Source: Amphimedon queenslandica
Lineage: Eukaryota > Porifera > Demospongiae > Haplosclerida > Niphatidae
DNA: 64,000 nt
Assembly: GCF_000090795.2 (NCBI RefSeq)
Contig: NW_003546326.1
Location: 23,406 to 87,405, forward strand
Reading direction: 5' to 3'
Shown here piece after piece: positions 1 through 11,900 of this stretch (the first letter of the stretch is position 1; every line of letters starts with the position of its first letter). The position numbers and the translations under genes were made by a program. The notes below the pieces were generated by a model that ran no database searches, was not told where the DNA came from, and saw only the letters and a list, made by a program, of their open reading frames with translations.

Positions 1-1531
1 TGAATCATTAAAAGGTTTGAAGTCATCCCAATGAAACTGGCCTTGACTATCAATAATGTGAATGTAATCAATATAAAGTGTACTGCCATTGACAAACTGA
101 AACTGAACACAAACAGAATTTGATGTAACATTAATCAATGTCAAGTTCAGGTCATGAGTACCTTAAAATAAGTAAATATCATAATGTATTAATTGTGTAT
201 TACTTACTGATTGTTATAGTGTTGCTTTGAACTGTAACTCCATTTTGATAGTACAAGGTAGCATTAGTATTCAGTGTCTTATTTGATGGAAATTGAACAA
301 CAAGTGAAATGTTATTATAAGAACTATTGCTTATGGATACATTTGTTGTTGAATAACAGTTATCCTTAGTACACCCTTTCAATGTAATGTTCATTAGTGG
401 TGGTACATTAGTACAAAACTGATGAACCTGAAAATGTTTTCTTAAGCAGGTAATCACAACACAGTAAACACACCATGGGGGGGGGGATATCATTATTAAG
501 TACAATAAAGACTATACAATATAATACATGGTACATTTATTACACATTACCTATAATACATTATAATACTATAGTCTGTCTATCATCATTTAACACTACT
601 TTTTAATATTACTATAAAGCTATCATAGCTGGCTATGATTAATCTCATTAGGGAACTTACAGATACAATGAAATGAAAAGTCCAATTTACATTCCCTCTT
701 TCCTTATCAGTTACATATAACTGTACATCTACTGTATAGAATAATCACTTTAGGCTCTCAATAAGTATAATTACTTACTTGTTGATTGAAATCCAACAGT
801 TATGTTACTAGTAGATCCATCTCGAGCTTTATTAGTAGTTGTAATGTTAAACAGATATTGTTTATTGGTTGGGTTCATTGGACAGTAAGTGTAGTTAGTG
901 ATAGAGTCATTAAGGTACTGTTGATCAGTTCCTACACTGATTATATACTGTACTGTTAGTCCTGGTAGTGTGAATGGAGGAAACCAACTGATAAACATAC
1001 AACAAGAATCTAACTGATATCCTGTTAAATCACTGACACTATCAGGTAGACCTGGGAATGATAGCAAAAAATTGTTCAGTTGACTAGCTGATGCAAATGT
1101 AAAAGTGTAACAATAATGCAAACTAAATAAATGATTGAAGTCACTTTATTGATCAACATTATACTGACCTTGTACATATAGATATGCTGGTTCAGTAGTA
1201 AATGTTGCTCCATTGAGGAAATGTACTCTACAGGTAACTTCTGTACCATTTTCTTCACTTGTTGCTGTTAGGGTGAGTGATGCCATTCCAGCAGAGGATA
1301 ATACTGAACCATTAACTGATGGATAAGTCACAAAAAAGGGAACACATTGAGTCAGATTAGTAGCACATTCAAATGTCACAGTATCATTGACATATACATA
1401 TTGCGTCACTGGTACAATAATGAATGATATATTTGTACCTAAAATAATTTAAATTTTTAATCTCAAAATTAGAACTTACCAGAAAAGCAAACTTGGCAAA
1501 GTATTATAACAACAAACAAAGAAACACCCAT
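1..1531 (-). CDS. Secreted or membrane Ig/fibronectin-III-like protein, 5' part (3' end beyond left edge)
   Basis: Five minus-strand exons can be read: about 1489-1531 (ATG at 1531), 1173-1440, 779-1052, 208-429 and 1-162, all with GT-AG borders. The first encodes a short hydrophobic signal peptide (MGVSLFVVIILCQVCFSG). The second looks like an Ig-type fold, with DTVTFEC and EVTCRVHF around a cysteine pair. The third resembles a fibronectin-III or Ig-like module (FISWFPPF, QYIISVG). The fourth and fifth are similar beta-rich, N-glycosylation-rich segments (many NxS/T). I infer an extracellular adhesion or receptor-like protein built from one module per exon. I cannot name an orthologue, and any transmembrane or cytoplasmic part lies outside the window. 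Its start is only about 75 bp from the kynureninase start on the other strand, so the two probably share a promoter. Confidence 0.72.
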
Positions 1532-1606
1532 TACTGAGCCCTCCCACGCAATTGAAGGTGTGACAATGTGTGAAAAGAAGGCGTGGTATGGTATAGCAGT
1601 ATCATC

Positions 1607-2191
1607 ATGTCGTCTGCAGAGTTACCGGATCTTAGGACAAGGGAAGAGATTCATGGTTACCTGAAGGACCTGTCGAGCCAGCTAGGCCTCTCATTGTCTG
1701 ATCCTCAGTTTGCTGTAGCTCTTGACTCACGGGATCAGTTGAAAAAATTAAGAGAAGAGTTTAACATACCAAAAATTGGAGAGCTACTGGAAGGAAGAGC
1801 AAAAGCTGATGGTATAAAACCAAGAACAACTATCATTATATTAACTGTACCTTATGTAGGCCTTGATTTGTCTGCTGAGTGTATTTATTTGGTTGGAAAC
1901 TCGTTAGGACTACAACCAAAAAATGCCAAAGAACTTCTATCTATTGAAATGGATAAATGGGGGAAAAAGTAAAAATACAATTAACACAATTAGGATACAA
2001 TTAACATTTATATTTAGAAATTATTTAACACTATTCATTTTTTGTTTCTTTTTTAAAGAGGATTGTATGGTCATATGGATGGGACCTACGACTGGTACTC
2101 AATAGATGATTTTGTTAAAGATGAAAATGCAAGGATTGTTGGTAAAAAATATTCATAAAGTTGACAACTACTAAATTTTAAATATTACCTA

Positions 2192-2226
<35 letters not shown>

Positions 2227-4028
2227 GGAGCGAAACCCATTGAAACAGTAGTTATGAATACATTATCAGTGAACTGTCATCTAGCTATGGTAAGTGCAGT
2301 CACAATTGTCACATGACTGTCACATGGTCACAGGTATCGTTCTATTCCCCAACTCCTCAACGCTATAAGATCCTTATGGAGAAAGATGCTTTTCCTTCTG
2401 ATCATGTAAGAAATAATAATTTGATTATAAACTCCATGCTAATGCTATAAGAACCAAAACATCCTTCAGTTTTATCTCTTTTCTTTTAGTTTGTGGTAGA
2501 GTCACAACTTAACTTCCATGGCTATGATCCAAAAGAGGCAGCAATATATATTAAACCCAGAGAAGTGAGTGGAAAAAACATTTTCCTTTTAGCTATTGGT
2601 TGCAATAATAAAATATTAATTATTTAGGGTGAATCCATATGGAGGAATGAAGACATACTGAATGTGATTGAAGAGCATGGGGAAAGTATAGCGCTAATAT
2701 GGCTACCAGGTTCCACCAGTAGTTATTAACTAGTTATTATTTAATTATTAGGAATACATTTTTCCACTGGGCATGTTTTTGACATGAAATCAATCACTGA
2801 GGCTGGACATGCAAAAGTAGACAATAATATTTATTATTTATTTTAAATTATGCATATTCATAAATTGTAGGGTTGCTATGTAGGATTTGATTTAGCACAT
2901 GCTGCCGGAAATATTGAAATGAGTCTACACGAATGGGGCGTCGACGTGGCAGCCTGGTGCTCATATAAATATATGAATTCAGGGCCTGGTTGCCTGGCGG
3001 GTTTCTTTGTACATGAAAAACATGCATATGATTTTGACAGACCAAGGTATGTGGTACCATATTTATACTGATACTTTAATTTTTTTCAGATTTGTAGGCT
3101 GGTGGGCACATAGCAGTGATACTAGAATGGACATGAAGAGAAGTTAGTGTTTGATTAAGTTGATTGAGTCAAGTGTTTGTATATTTTTTTGCAGAGATAC
3201 AGCTGGCCCCTGGAGCCGATGGTTTTAAAATATCAAATCCGCCTACACTTTCTATTATGGGGATGATTGCTAGCATGGAAGTAAGTAAATGCTGTAGCTA
3301 TATTGTAGTTGTTTTATTGGACTGGTTGCAATAAAGATTAAATTTATCAGTAACTTAGTATAATACTAGTTTCTCTTTATTTCTAGATATTCAAGAAGAC
3401 ATCAATGGCTGAGTTATGCATAAAATCACGCATACTAACAGGATATCTTGAATTACTGATAGAAGAGAATCTTAGCAGTAAGTGAACGCCTTAAAACTTG
3501 CATATCATGTCACATGCCTTATAGGTCATGTGACTATAGTGACTTCAAGGAATGTCAGCGAGAGAGGGTGTCAATTATCAGTCAAGTTCTCATGTCCTCT
3601 CGAAGATATAACAAAATTTGTGAAGGAGAGAGGAGTCATGGTAAGTAGCAGCTGTCTAGTAATATAAAAGCCTGTTCAAAAGCATAGACCGTAAATCACT
3701 GAGTTTCTCAGGCCAAATTTTGCCAAAAATCACTTGGTGAGAATTCTTCATTTTTATAAATTTTTTTGATGCATATACATGTTGCTTAAAAGTTTGAGCT
3801 GATTCTGATCAAAATTGGATTTTATACGAATTTTTTAATTTGCTCAAAAACCAGACCAAAGTCCCTGTACTGCATATACATGTACATATTTTCTAATAAT
3901 AATTATTATAATTATTTCAGATTGATTGTCGTTCTCCCATGATGAGGATAGCACCTGCTCCACTTTATAACAGCTTCTCTGACATTCAAGCATTTTATAC
4001 AATACTCTTGCAAGCTTTTGACACTTAA
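1607..4028 (+). CDS. KYNU: Kynureninase
   Basis: PLP-dependent cytosolic enzyme of tryptophan catabolism that cleaves kynurenine or 3-hydroxykynurenine to anthranilate or 3-hydroxyanthranilate plus alanine, on the route to de novo NAD+. Thirteen exons join in frame: 1607-1968, 2059-2141, 2228-2289, 2334-2405, 2490-2564, 2628-2709, 2752-2816, 2871-3046, 3090-3142, 3195-3280, 3387-3477, 3525-3640 and 3921-4028. Family landmarks appear in order: [41 protein letters not shown], then [11 protein letters not shown], whose lysine carries PLP. After these come [14 protein letters not shown] and [11 protein letters not shown]. The product is complete and about 465 residues. I chose the ATG at 1607 rather than the in-frame one at 1583, because MSSAELPDL resembles a normal animal N-terminus. 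The last intron carries a copy of the dispersed palindrome repeat. Confidence 0.95.
3711..3880. repeat. Dispersed palindrome repeat, copy in kynureninase intron 12
   Basis: A diverged single unit of the same family seen at 12400-13180: GGCCAAATTTTGCCAAAA, then GAGAATTCTTCATTTTTAT, a GATGCATATACATGT block, TTTGAGCTGATTCTGATC and a truncated version of the terminal palindrome (CCCTGTACTGCAT). Confidence 0.75.
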
Positions 4029-4186
4029 ATAAACATCTCTAGACATCACCTTGCACTGCTGGGCAGTCGAGAAATTGTACTTTGTAATCACAATAATAAT
4101 AATTGCTAATTATTAGTTATTAATTTAATACATAATGAGAGCTACATAATTAATTAATAATAGAGTAACGTGTTTTGTTGAATGGC

Positions 4187-4781
4187 CTAAACGTTGTATC
4201 CTATGATACTCCATCGTCCTATCATCTCCCCGACAATAAACCAACAGAAAATATCAAACCCTACGAGACTTTGCTGTACAACCTCCTTCATTGGCTTATT
4301 AAGGAAAGCACCTGTGGAGAGAGGAGAAACATTAAAACATTATACCTAATATTAAATGATGCATGCAAGAATGCAAAATTTATTATTAATAATAAAAATG
4401 CATGCACATTGACTATAATTGTTAATGTATTGCTATGTTCTATTATTTCACCTGTTCTTGCTGTATGTGCTACTTTTGCAAGCCCTCGTTGTATCTCGGG
4501 CCATTGGGACGGACGAGGAGGATCTAACTCAACTCTAGCAAGACTCCAAAACTTCTTTAAATGGGGACGCGATCTATTGGCTAGGTCTGAAAAAGAAAGA
4601 GAGAGAGAGGGTGATAGAGAGAAATAAAGAGAGAATCTCCATCATGCTTTTATTTTAAAGCCTCTTCTAATGTACATTGGGTATTTTAAGAGTTACCTTG
4701 ACTCTTTTCAAGTGATTTGAAGACGAGGCGGCTGGAAGAAGTGGCCAATTTCGTGCCAAAAGAAACAAGCTTCTGCGCCAT
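4187..4781 (-). CDS. ATP5MG: ATP synthase subunit g, mitochondrial
   Basis: Three minus-strand exons, 4697-4781, 4452-4586 and 4187-4311, total 345 bp (114 residues plus stop) and splice in frame. The product begins MAQKLVSFGTKLA. Its middle contains RPHLKKFWSLARVELDPP, matching the KPRLATFWYYAKVELVPP region of human subunit g. It ends GEMIGRWSIIGYNV, matching GEIIGKRGIIGYDV, and carries the membrane helix with its GxxxG-like motif. Subunit g sits in the membrane Fo sector of mitochondrial ATP synthase and supports dimer formation at cristae. Length is close to the animal norm of about 103, with a slightly longer N-terminus. The plus-strand reading at about 4175-4627 is only a shadow of these exons. 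The start is 107 bp from the PDCD2 start on the other strand. Confidence 0.93.
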
Positions 4782-4888
4782 GTTTGTTTGCTAATCACGT
4801 GATCTTGAAGCATGAATATCGTTAAAAACAGCCAGCCCATATCCGGAGAAACACGGTAGATCGTTTATCCCAAACACGTGCTCTCAAA
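4782..4888. promoter_or_regulatory. Probable bidirectional promoter between ATP5MG and PDCD2
   Basis: Only 107 bp separate the two divergent ATG codons, so both core promoters and both 5' leaders must lie here or overlap the coding starts. Two CACGTG/TCACGTGA-type E-box-like hexamers are visible (about 4796-4803 and 4874-4880). Promoter assignment is inference from spacing. Confidence 0.55.
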
Positions 4889-6581
4889 ATGGCCGTCAAG
4901 ATGGAGAGCGAAGTGGAGCTCGGTTTCCTAGAGGAGCAACCCAGCTGTGTTTCGTCTTCCGTCTCAAGCCAAACGAGCAGCAACTACTTCCCCAGTAAAG
5001 TTGGTGGTATGCCCGTCTGGCTGGACCCCGTCCACCTTCCAACCACCAAACAATTGGAATGCCTCATTTGTCAGAAACCTTGTCTCCTCCTCCTACAGAT
5101 GTACGCTCCTTTGTCTGACCACCCCGAGACCTATCACCGTAGTCTCTTTGTTTTTATGTGCACAGATCCCGACTGTCACAAGGAAAAGTCCTCGCTCTTG
5201 CCGTTCAGGGTTCTAAGATGTAATCTCCCCCGGGGGAATCCCTATTATCCGAGCGAAGAGGGGGCGGAGTCTACTCGTGACTTGCTCCCAGTCAAGGATG
5301 AGGATTCTTATTCTTTATCTAACCCGTCTCCGTTGTGTGGCCTATGTGGTTGCCCTGCTCCTAATAAATGTGGGCAGTGTCGCAAGGTTCATTATTGCTC
5401 CCGGTATCATCAGCTACTGGATTGGAAGATAAATCACAAAGCTGATTGTAAAGACTTTAAAAACGGTAATTTCACTGTTATTAATAATAGATGAGTGTTT
5501 ACTTCGTTATGTTTGCTTGTTAGCATGCTCATTCACTTAACAGAAACACTCATTATCACTTATTATTATTGAAATATTCTATTTTATCTATTTTAGGTAA
5601 GGAGATTGATGAAGTGGCCAAGGCTTCAATGGTCAGTGGGATATTATTGGCAGAGTATGAGATTGTTACGGAAACTGAGCCAAATTATACTATTCCTAGT
5701 GAAGAGGAACGGTGAGAAGAATCCATATAGTGCCTTTGTGATGATTCCTTTTCTCAGAATGGCTGCATATGAGAATTATGTAAGTTCTGAACAATACAGC
5801 AAGTCCAAGTTGCCAGAGGAAGGTTGCAAGGATTTTGAGGATTTAAAGATGCCGAAAAGTGAAGATAAAACCTTTAGTAAATTCAAGCAGAGGGTCTCCA
5901 TTGAGCCTGATCAGGTCACCCAGATCACATTATATCAATGATTGATTGTTTTATGATCACTGTTGATTGGTTATTGATTCTCTATTGTATTGTAGGTAAT
6001 ACGTTTTCAACCAGGCGGTGATCCTTTGCTGATATCTGGTGATCCTTCTCAGTCACCATCGTCAGTACCAACATGTAACAAATGCCAGTCTCCAAGACAG
6101 TTTGAGTTTCAGGTAATTCTATGCTTCTCTTATACAATTTACCACAACAAATCAGGGTTTTCCACAAAGCATGCTAATGGAGGTAAACAGCATGCTTCAT
6201 GAGCTAAAAACAGTATTATAGCAATTTGGAGCAACTTTTAAAATTTATAAATACTCCAAATTTGATCAGAATCAGTTCAAAGTTAATACACAACCTGAGA
6301 ACATGTATATGTATCAGAAAAAATTATTAAAATAGGGAATTCTTTTCTAGCCATTTTTGATGAAATTTGACCAACAACCCTGTACTATAGTACAGGGACT
6401 TTGGCCTTATAGTACAGGGACTTTGGCCTGATTTTTGAGCAGCTTTAAAAATTCATAAAAAATCCAAATTTGTTCAGAACCAGTTCAAAGTTGATACACA
6501 GCATGAGAACATGTATATGTATCAGAATAAAATTTAAAAATGGAGAATTCTCTCCTTGTGATTTTTTGTCAAAATTCCCTG

Positions 6582-6612
<31 letters not shown>

Positions 6613-6931
6613 GGGTCTTAACTTTTTGAGCAACGTAACAATCCACTGACAACGTAACAATCCACTGACAAGAAGCTGCATGAGGACTATGCCAAAATCC
6701 TGTGGGAAACCCTGCAAGAATACACATCAGATTAAACCAATAGCTACTATCTTCTTTTTAATTTCTTTTCAGATTATGCCACAGTTACTGTATTATCTCA
6801 AGTTGGACTCCAGCCCATCTCAGTCTTCCATTGATTGGGGAACACTCTTAGTGTATACCTGTTCCTCCAACTGCTTCTCGTCTCCAGGGTACAACGAAGA
6901 GTTTCTATGGAAACAGGACCCTCCTCTTTAG
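4889..6931 (+). CDS. PDCD2: Programmed cell death protein 2 (MYND zinc finger)
   Basis: Five exons, 4889-5465, 5597-5711, 5758-5914, 5996-6112 and 6773-6931, join in frame. The N-terminal part has ELGFLEE and the GGMPVWLDP motif. A MYND finger follows at roughly residues 148-186, with CGLCGCPAP, CGQCRKVHYCS and HQLLDWKINHKADC supplying the zinc ligands. The C-terminal PDCD2_C domain reads MPQLLYYLK, SIDWGTLLVYTC and GYNEEFLWKQ. PDCD2 proteins are known as chaperones of ribosomal protein uS5 (RPS2) in 40S assembly, and I infer the same role. The second intron is only about 46 bp. The fourth intron is stretched by copies of the dispersed palindrome repeat. Length (about 370 aa) is near the family norm, and the gene looks intact. 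Confidence 0.95.
6226..6600. repeat. Dispersed palindrome repeat, reverse-oriented copies in PDCD2 intron 4
   Basis: Two diverged units run in the opposite orientation to the 12400-13180 array. Each reads GAGCA(A/G)CTTT, then AATCAGTTCAAAG or AACCAGTTCAAAG, an ACATGTATATGTATCAGAA block and a GAATTCT block. Between them is CCCTGTACTATAGTACAGGG followed by a second GTACAGGGACTTTGGCC. A CTA/TAC trinucleotide run follows at about 6580-6611. Confidence 0.8.
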
Positions 6932-7160
6932 TGGGAGAAAAGGACAAAGAGGACAGACATTTATCATAATCATTAGCGGTCATTACTAGTTCATGAATTA
7001 ATAATAGATTAAATGAGAATAATGATAAATGAATATTGATAAATGGCGTCAACTCAAATTAAGTGATAAGCAAAAATAAACAAAAAAGTATTGTACTGGT
7101 GGTTAAGGGAATAAATGAGAGAAGTATCTTATAGCGCAATAAGTGGGCGCGTTACGGCGA

Positions 7161-10100
7161 CTAGTCCATTTCGTCGGTTTTCATGATAACAATGACAGTC
7201 TCTGGCTCAGGGCTGAGGTACTTAGGGGGCGGGGCAATGACTGGCAGAACCGGAGCAGGAGGAGCTGTTGTTATGGAAACAGGAGTAATGGGTATGTGGG
7301 TCTGTTTGAGGGAAGAAGGCACACCAGTCGTATCAGACTTGAAATAATCCTGAGAGAGAGAGAAAGAGGGGGCATAATGAGTCAATTATACTAAAAGTAT
7401 TACAATGTCTATTGTTACCTTCAGTGGTGATAGTAAATGCCTTATTACTGGTACAGACCATGCCTTTCCTAACAACTTCTGTCTTCCGGATCGCCCAAGA
7501 TTAGCTACGTCTGTATAATGGTCAGGAAAACCAAACAACCTTTATAAACAACAACAAGAAAATGTAAACAATTAAAAAAGTTTAGTGAACCTTTCCATTT
7601 CAGTGCACCAAAGGACGTCTCCCTCCTCCTCCTCTCCCTCTCCAGTGATATCAAACATGCCACCACTAAAAACACGAACAGGAAATATGGCTCTCTTTGT
7701 TTGCTTGATTGAATTCATTTTTGTGGTGATTGTACGCAACTTAGTAAACTAGCAATAAAGATCAATCAACTATAAAGTAATACTAGCTGTATACTTGTGC
7801 GTGCCTAAAGCAGTTTGGTTCTAAGCAGTCTTGCAATGTGAGGCGGTCACCAGGTAAAGGAACAGCTGGTCTATGGAAGAGAGAAGAGACATTTGACTGT
7901 CTCACCCTCTCACTCTGTACCTATTCATTCCTGGGAGGTTACCCCAGAAGAAACGAGCTCTGTGAGCAGCAGAAATATCTCTAGCATCAACAACAACAGG
8001 ATTACACTACAAACATAATAATAAACAGCAACATTATCTGTATACTCCATACAGTACCTGTAGGAATCTTGATATTATTTTCTTGTCTGGAGCCCTCATT
8101 GATACTACGTTCTCGTAAAGCCAAAAGAATGGTCTCTCATCTTGTGGCTGTGGTTTGGCATAACTGAGGATACGGAAAAACTCAAAGAACAACTTGCCAG
8201 TTCCATCTAAAATGAGCACAATCATATTATGATCCTCTCTTTCTCTCACTGACCATAAATTCCTTTTCTTGCTGGATTGACTATTGAGAGATCATTGCAA
8301 GGGCTACCGCCAAACACAAGATCAAAAGGACCCCAACTCCTTACCTACACACACACATATGACCACGACAGTCACATGATAAAGACTAATAATTGCTACC
8401 TCTTTCTCTGTCACTTGTTCAATTGCTCCTACGTGAATAATCTCTGGATGCTTTATACGTGAGACCTGATCATGTGACATTATAATGTTATTATAACTAT
8501 AGACTCTCACCTTGATTGCATCAGGATCAATCTCAGAGGCAATGTACACTTCAACATTGATGCCAAGCTCCTTCAATACCAACAAACCTATTGAAGAGGC
8601 TTTCATTCCAATTGTGACAGTAAAGCATATAAAGTTAACCTGTTCCTATTCCATCAAACAGACCCAACACTCGCATTGGTTTCCTCATCTCTGCTGGAAT
8701 TGGAGGAAAGAATTTTGGTGGCTCCTATGGGAAAAAAATCAAATAGATACTTGGACTAATTTTTAACATTATGTACTAACAAACTCAGTCTCAATGTCAG
8801 TGACAAAGAGATCATGGAGTCTCTTATCCCAGTCTTCCCTCTTCCTTAGTAGACCATTCATCTCTCCAGAGCACATGTAGCACTGCCACTCTGTTGCATC
8901 TTGAACCTAAACGTGTTTTTAAAAATATTATTTCTTATTTTAGGAAGGAAAAAGTTTTATACTTTCATTCTTTCTTCTGGTCCACAGAGCTTCTCAATGC
9001 AAGGATTGCAGTAAACTCTAAAAGTGGAGGATCCAGCTACTACAGATACTTGGTCAACTCACTTTGAACAGTTTGGAGTGTCACACATGAAGACTTGACT
9101 GCCACCTGAGCATATAGTACAGTACATCTAAGAAAAAATAAAATTACAAAAAAACTATTTCAAAATTTCTACCTGTGACCCATCTTCGTCAAACATATAA
9201 GCACATTCCATGAATGTCTCCTATAAAAAAATTATAGTTATTTCAAACATATAAATGTGGTTGCTTGCTTACTTTGCAGTGCTTACAGAGCCCACCATAA
9301 AACAAAGGATGCTGTGCAGATATATTAACACTGCCACATGCAATACAGATGTCTATGGAAGAGAAAAGAGTCAGTAATAATCTTTTGTTCCTTTACTTTC
9401 AATTGCTAGCTGCCCCAATTTTATCAATTCAAACTGAGCTGAAAAATGGAAAGAAAAAAGCAAAAAATTAATGTCATTTACTCATGCATCAAATGATTCA
9501 AATCTAACCTTTGTTTCTCTGTTGCAGGAGTACTAACTTATTCTCTGGTTTCTTGTCATAGTCGTGATCAATTACTGCTCTCCCCCTCTCCATTGGCAGC
9601 TCATTCCTTTTAATTATGAACTGATTACCAGGGGCAGGACTCTCACCAAAAGGAAACATCTTAATATCAATCAAATGCTCTTTAATACATATAAAAAATT
9701 TTAAAACAGCTTGAGTTATATAAAAACTTTTTACCTGGACGTGGTCGAAATCCATCAGGGCCGGTAGGTAGGAACCCTGTTAGTGCCCACTGGAGGAGAT
9801 CCTTTTCCATCAGTGAGAGAAGAAACTGTCCAGTCTTGGTCTTTTTAGCTCCTCTTCCACCTCCCTTCTCTTTGACACCATTAGCAGGAGAACTGTCAGA
9901 CTCTTGATCTGATTCAATTTGAGTGAAGATGCTGCTCTCTTCTTGTTGGAGATTAGGAAAAGAAGAATCGGGAGAATACACTGGACTTTTCTAAAGGCGA
10001 GCATAAGTTTTGATTATAAGAGATCCCACTCTTATCATTTGCAATGTTAGTACCTCTCCTTGTTCAATTTTCTCCGGAGTTGCTTCAATTGCCTCCTCTT

Positions 10101-11285
10101 GTGTCAAATTATTGAGTGCTTTTCTTTCATCAAGGAAGACTTGAAACTGAGAGGAATGAAATATCCAAGATGGCTTCCTTTCATCAAGTGTGCAACCGAT
10201 ATCCTTTGAACAACGCCTTGCAGCTTCCTATTAATAATAAATGGTTCATAAAATCTTAGAAAATACGCTTGTGGTTTCTCTCTTAAATTTCAATTGTTAA
10301 TTTTTGAGCTAGGCCATATTCCATGCATATGTACCTTCAATGAATTGACTACTGCTTTCTTATAAAGTCCCCTTAATTTATTGGGAGAGAAAAATTCCAG
10401 AAAGTTGCTGCCAAAAGGGAATATCTTTTTAAATGAGATCTAAAAATTAAAGTTAAAACGAGGTCAAAAAATTAAATTTCTTTTCTAACCTGAGATAGTT
10501 GATTGTCACCATACCACTTGACCCAAACAGACTCACCCCCATCTTCCTCTTTCTCTTCTTCGTCCTCCTCTGTGTCCTCATCATCATCATCTTCATCTTT
10601 CACTACTTCAATCAGCTTCTTCTTGTCAAAGCTTATAATGCAGCCAGGCCACCATTCATACCCTGGGAGCTTGCCCCATATCAATGACCCAATGGGCAGC
10701 TTCTTGATCTCTTGTGGAACTGTCTGCTGCTGCATAAAATGGCATTGATTAAATACATGTGGCGTCTTAGGTATAACCTCTTAAACTCACTTGAGGTTTT
10801 TGTGGTTTGTTTATCTCAACTTCTTCCCCAGTGGCTATCTCCATAGCAGCGACCACTTTATCCTCACCCTCTCCATTGTCAATACTTTCCTTCTTCTCTT
10901 CACTAGCTGCAATCCCAGCAGGTCCTCCTGAGTCCACTGGGCTTGTCGACGAAGGAAATTTCAAAGCTCGAACAGCTGCATTGGTAGCGCTATTGCTGCG
11001 CCTCCTATGAAAACTAGCAGGTGCAATGGGACAAAAGAAATTGGTCTGCTTTTTGCTCCGTCCACTGAAACGACGGAAGTTGCTCATGTCTTCTTCCAGC
11101 GACTTCAATTCTTCAATTGGATCGACATAATTCTCGACAGGTTGGTTAGGACTAAGGGTTGAGTCAGGAGCTGGGCTAGGCGATAATTCAAGATGCTTTG
11201 CAGCTGTATAAGGACTAGCTAGATGATCTGGAGCTTTCCTCTTCCGATACAAAGGTATGGAGCAGTTAGCAGGCCCTTCTGCCAT
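7161..11285 (-). CDS. DNMT3: DNMT3-type DNA (cytosine-5) methyltransferase
   Basis: De novo DNA methyltransferase in a multi-exon minus-strand gene starting [12 protein letters not shown] at 11285. The PWWP domain is at 10336-10733 ([16 protein letters not shown], then [13 protein letters not shown]), with a long Asp/Glu run inserted between its strands. The cysteine-rich ADD domain lies at about 8840-9360 ([58 protein letters not shown]). In the catalytic domain I see [19 protein letters not shown] (motif I), [26 protein letters not shown] (PC catalytic cysteine), WLYENVVSM (ENV motif), [15 protein letters not shown] and [21 protein letters not shown]. After LKDYF, where vertebrate DNMT3 proteins almost end, about 60 Pro/Thr-rich residues continue. 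An AG just upstream of the ATG (about 11294) suggests a non-coding first exon. Confidence 0.95.
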
Positions 11286-11900
11286 TAGACCTCTCCTGCA
11301 AAACTGTACAAATGATCATAGCTTGTTGCAGTAATGCATGCAAAATGCAACAGAATACAGTTTCAAGTAAACCATGAGACTATCCCATTAAAATAACACA
11401 GACAGTATGCACACCCAATATAATGGTCTATGCAATCAACACCAGATACTAATTAAAACGAATAATGCAATATTTATGACAATTAGATTTAGACCACTCA
11501 CACGTGCACTGGTGATTTAAGGAAATTAAAAATAACTGCAGGGTTTTCTTTTCCTTGCTTGTAGTAGGCGTTGCTGACATGCATGTACAATAGCCAATAA
11601 CAAGCTGTAGTTTACAAGGTCCATCATAAAAGCAAAATTATATATTATAGGCAGTTGCGTAAAGCAATATTTTTAAAAAATGACAATATCCAAACTCACA
11701 CGAATTTAAAACCCTTTCTGCAATCTCTAGACTCCCTGGCGACGGCTTGTGAGCTTGCTTTTCCCTTTTCTCTCAGTCAAGCGACTCTACACATGCACGA
11801 GGCACGTTGCATTAATTCCCACCTAATTGATTAAAATTTAATTAAGACCACACCCACTAGCTAACGGCCGGTTAGCCCCGCCTATTGAACAACAATCAAA
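11286..11900. promoter_or_regulatory. Divergent spacer between DNMT3 and NDUFS2
   Basis: About 615 bp separate the two divergent start codons. The part nearest DNMT3 probably holds an intron and non-coding exon of that gene, since a splice acceptor precedes its ATG. The GC-richer stretch at about 11730-11900 is the likely shared promoter. I see no further coding sequence. Confidence 0.45.

Noticed and set aside
4175-4627. 150-codon plus-strand open frame
   Set aside because: It lies antisense to the three well-matched ATP synthase subunit g exons, starts on a non-ATG codon and resembles no protein.
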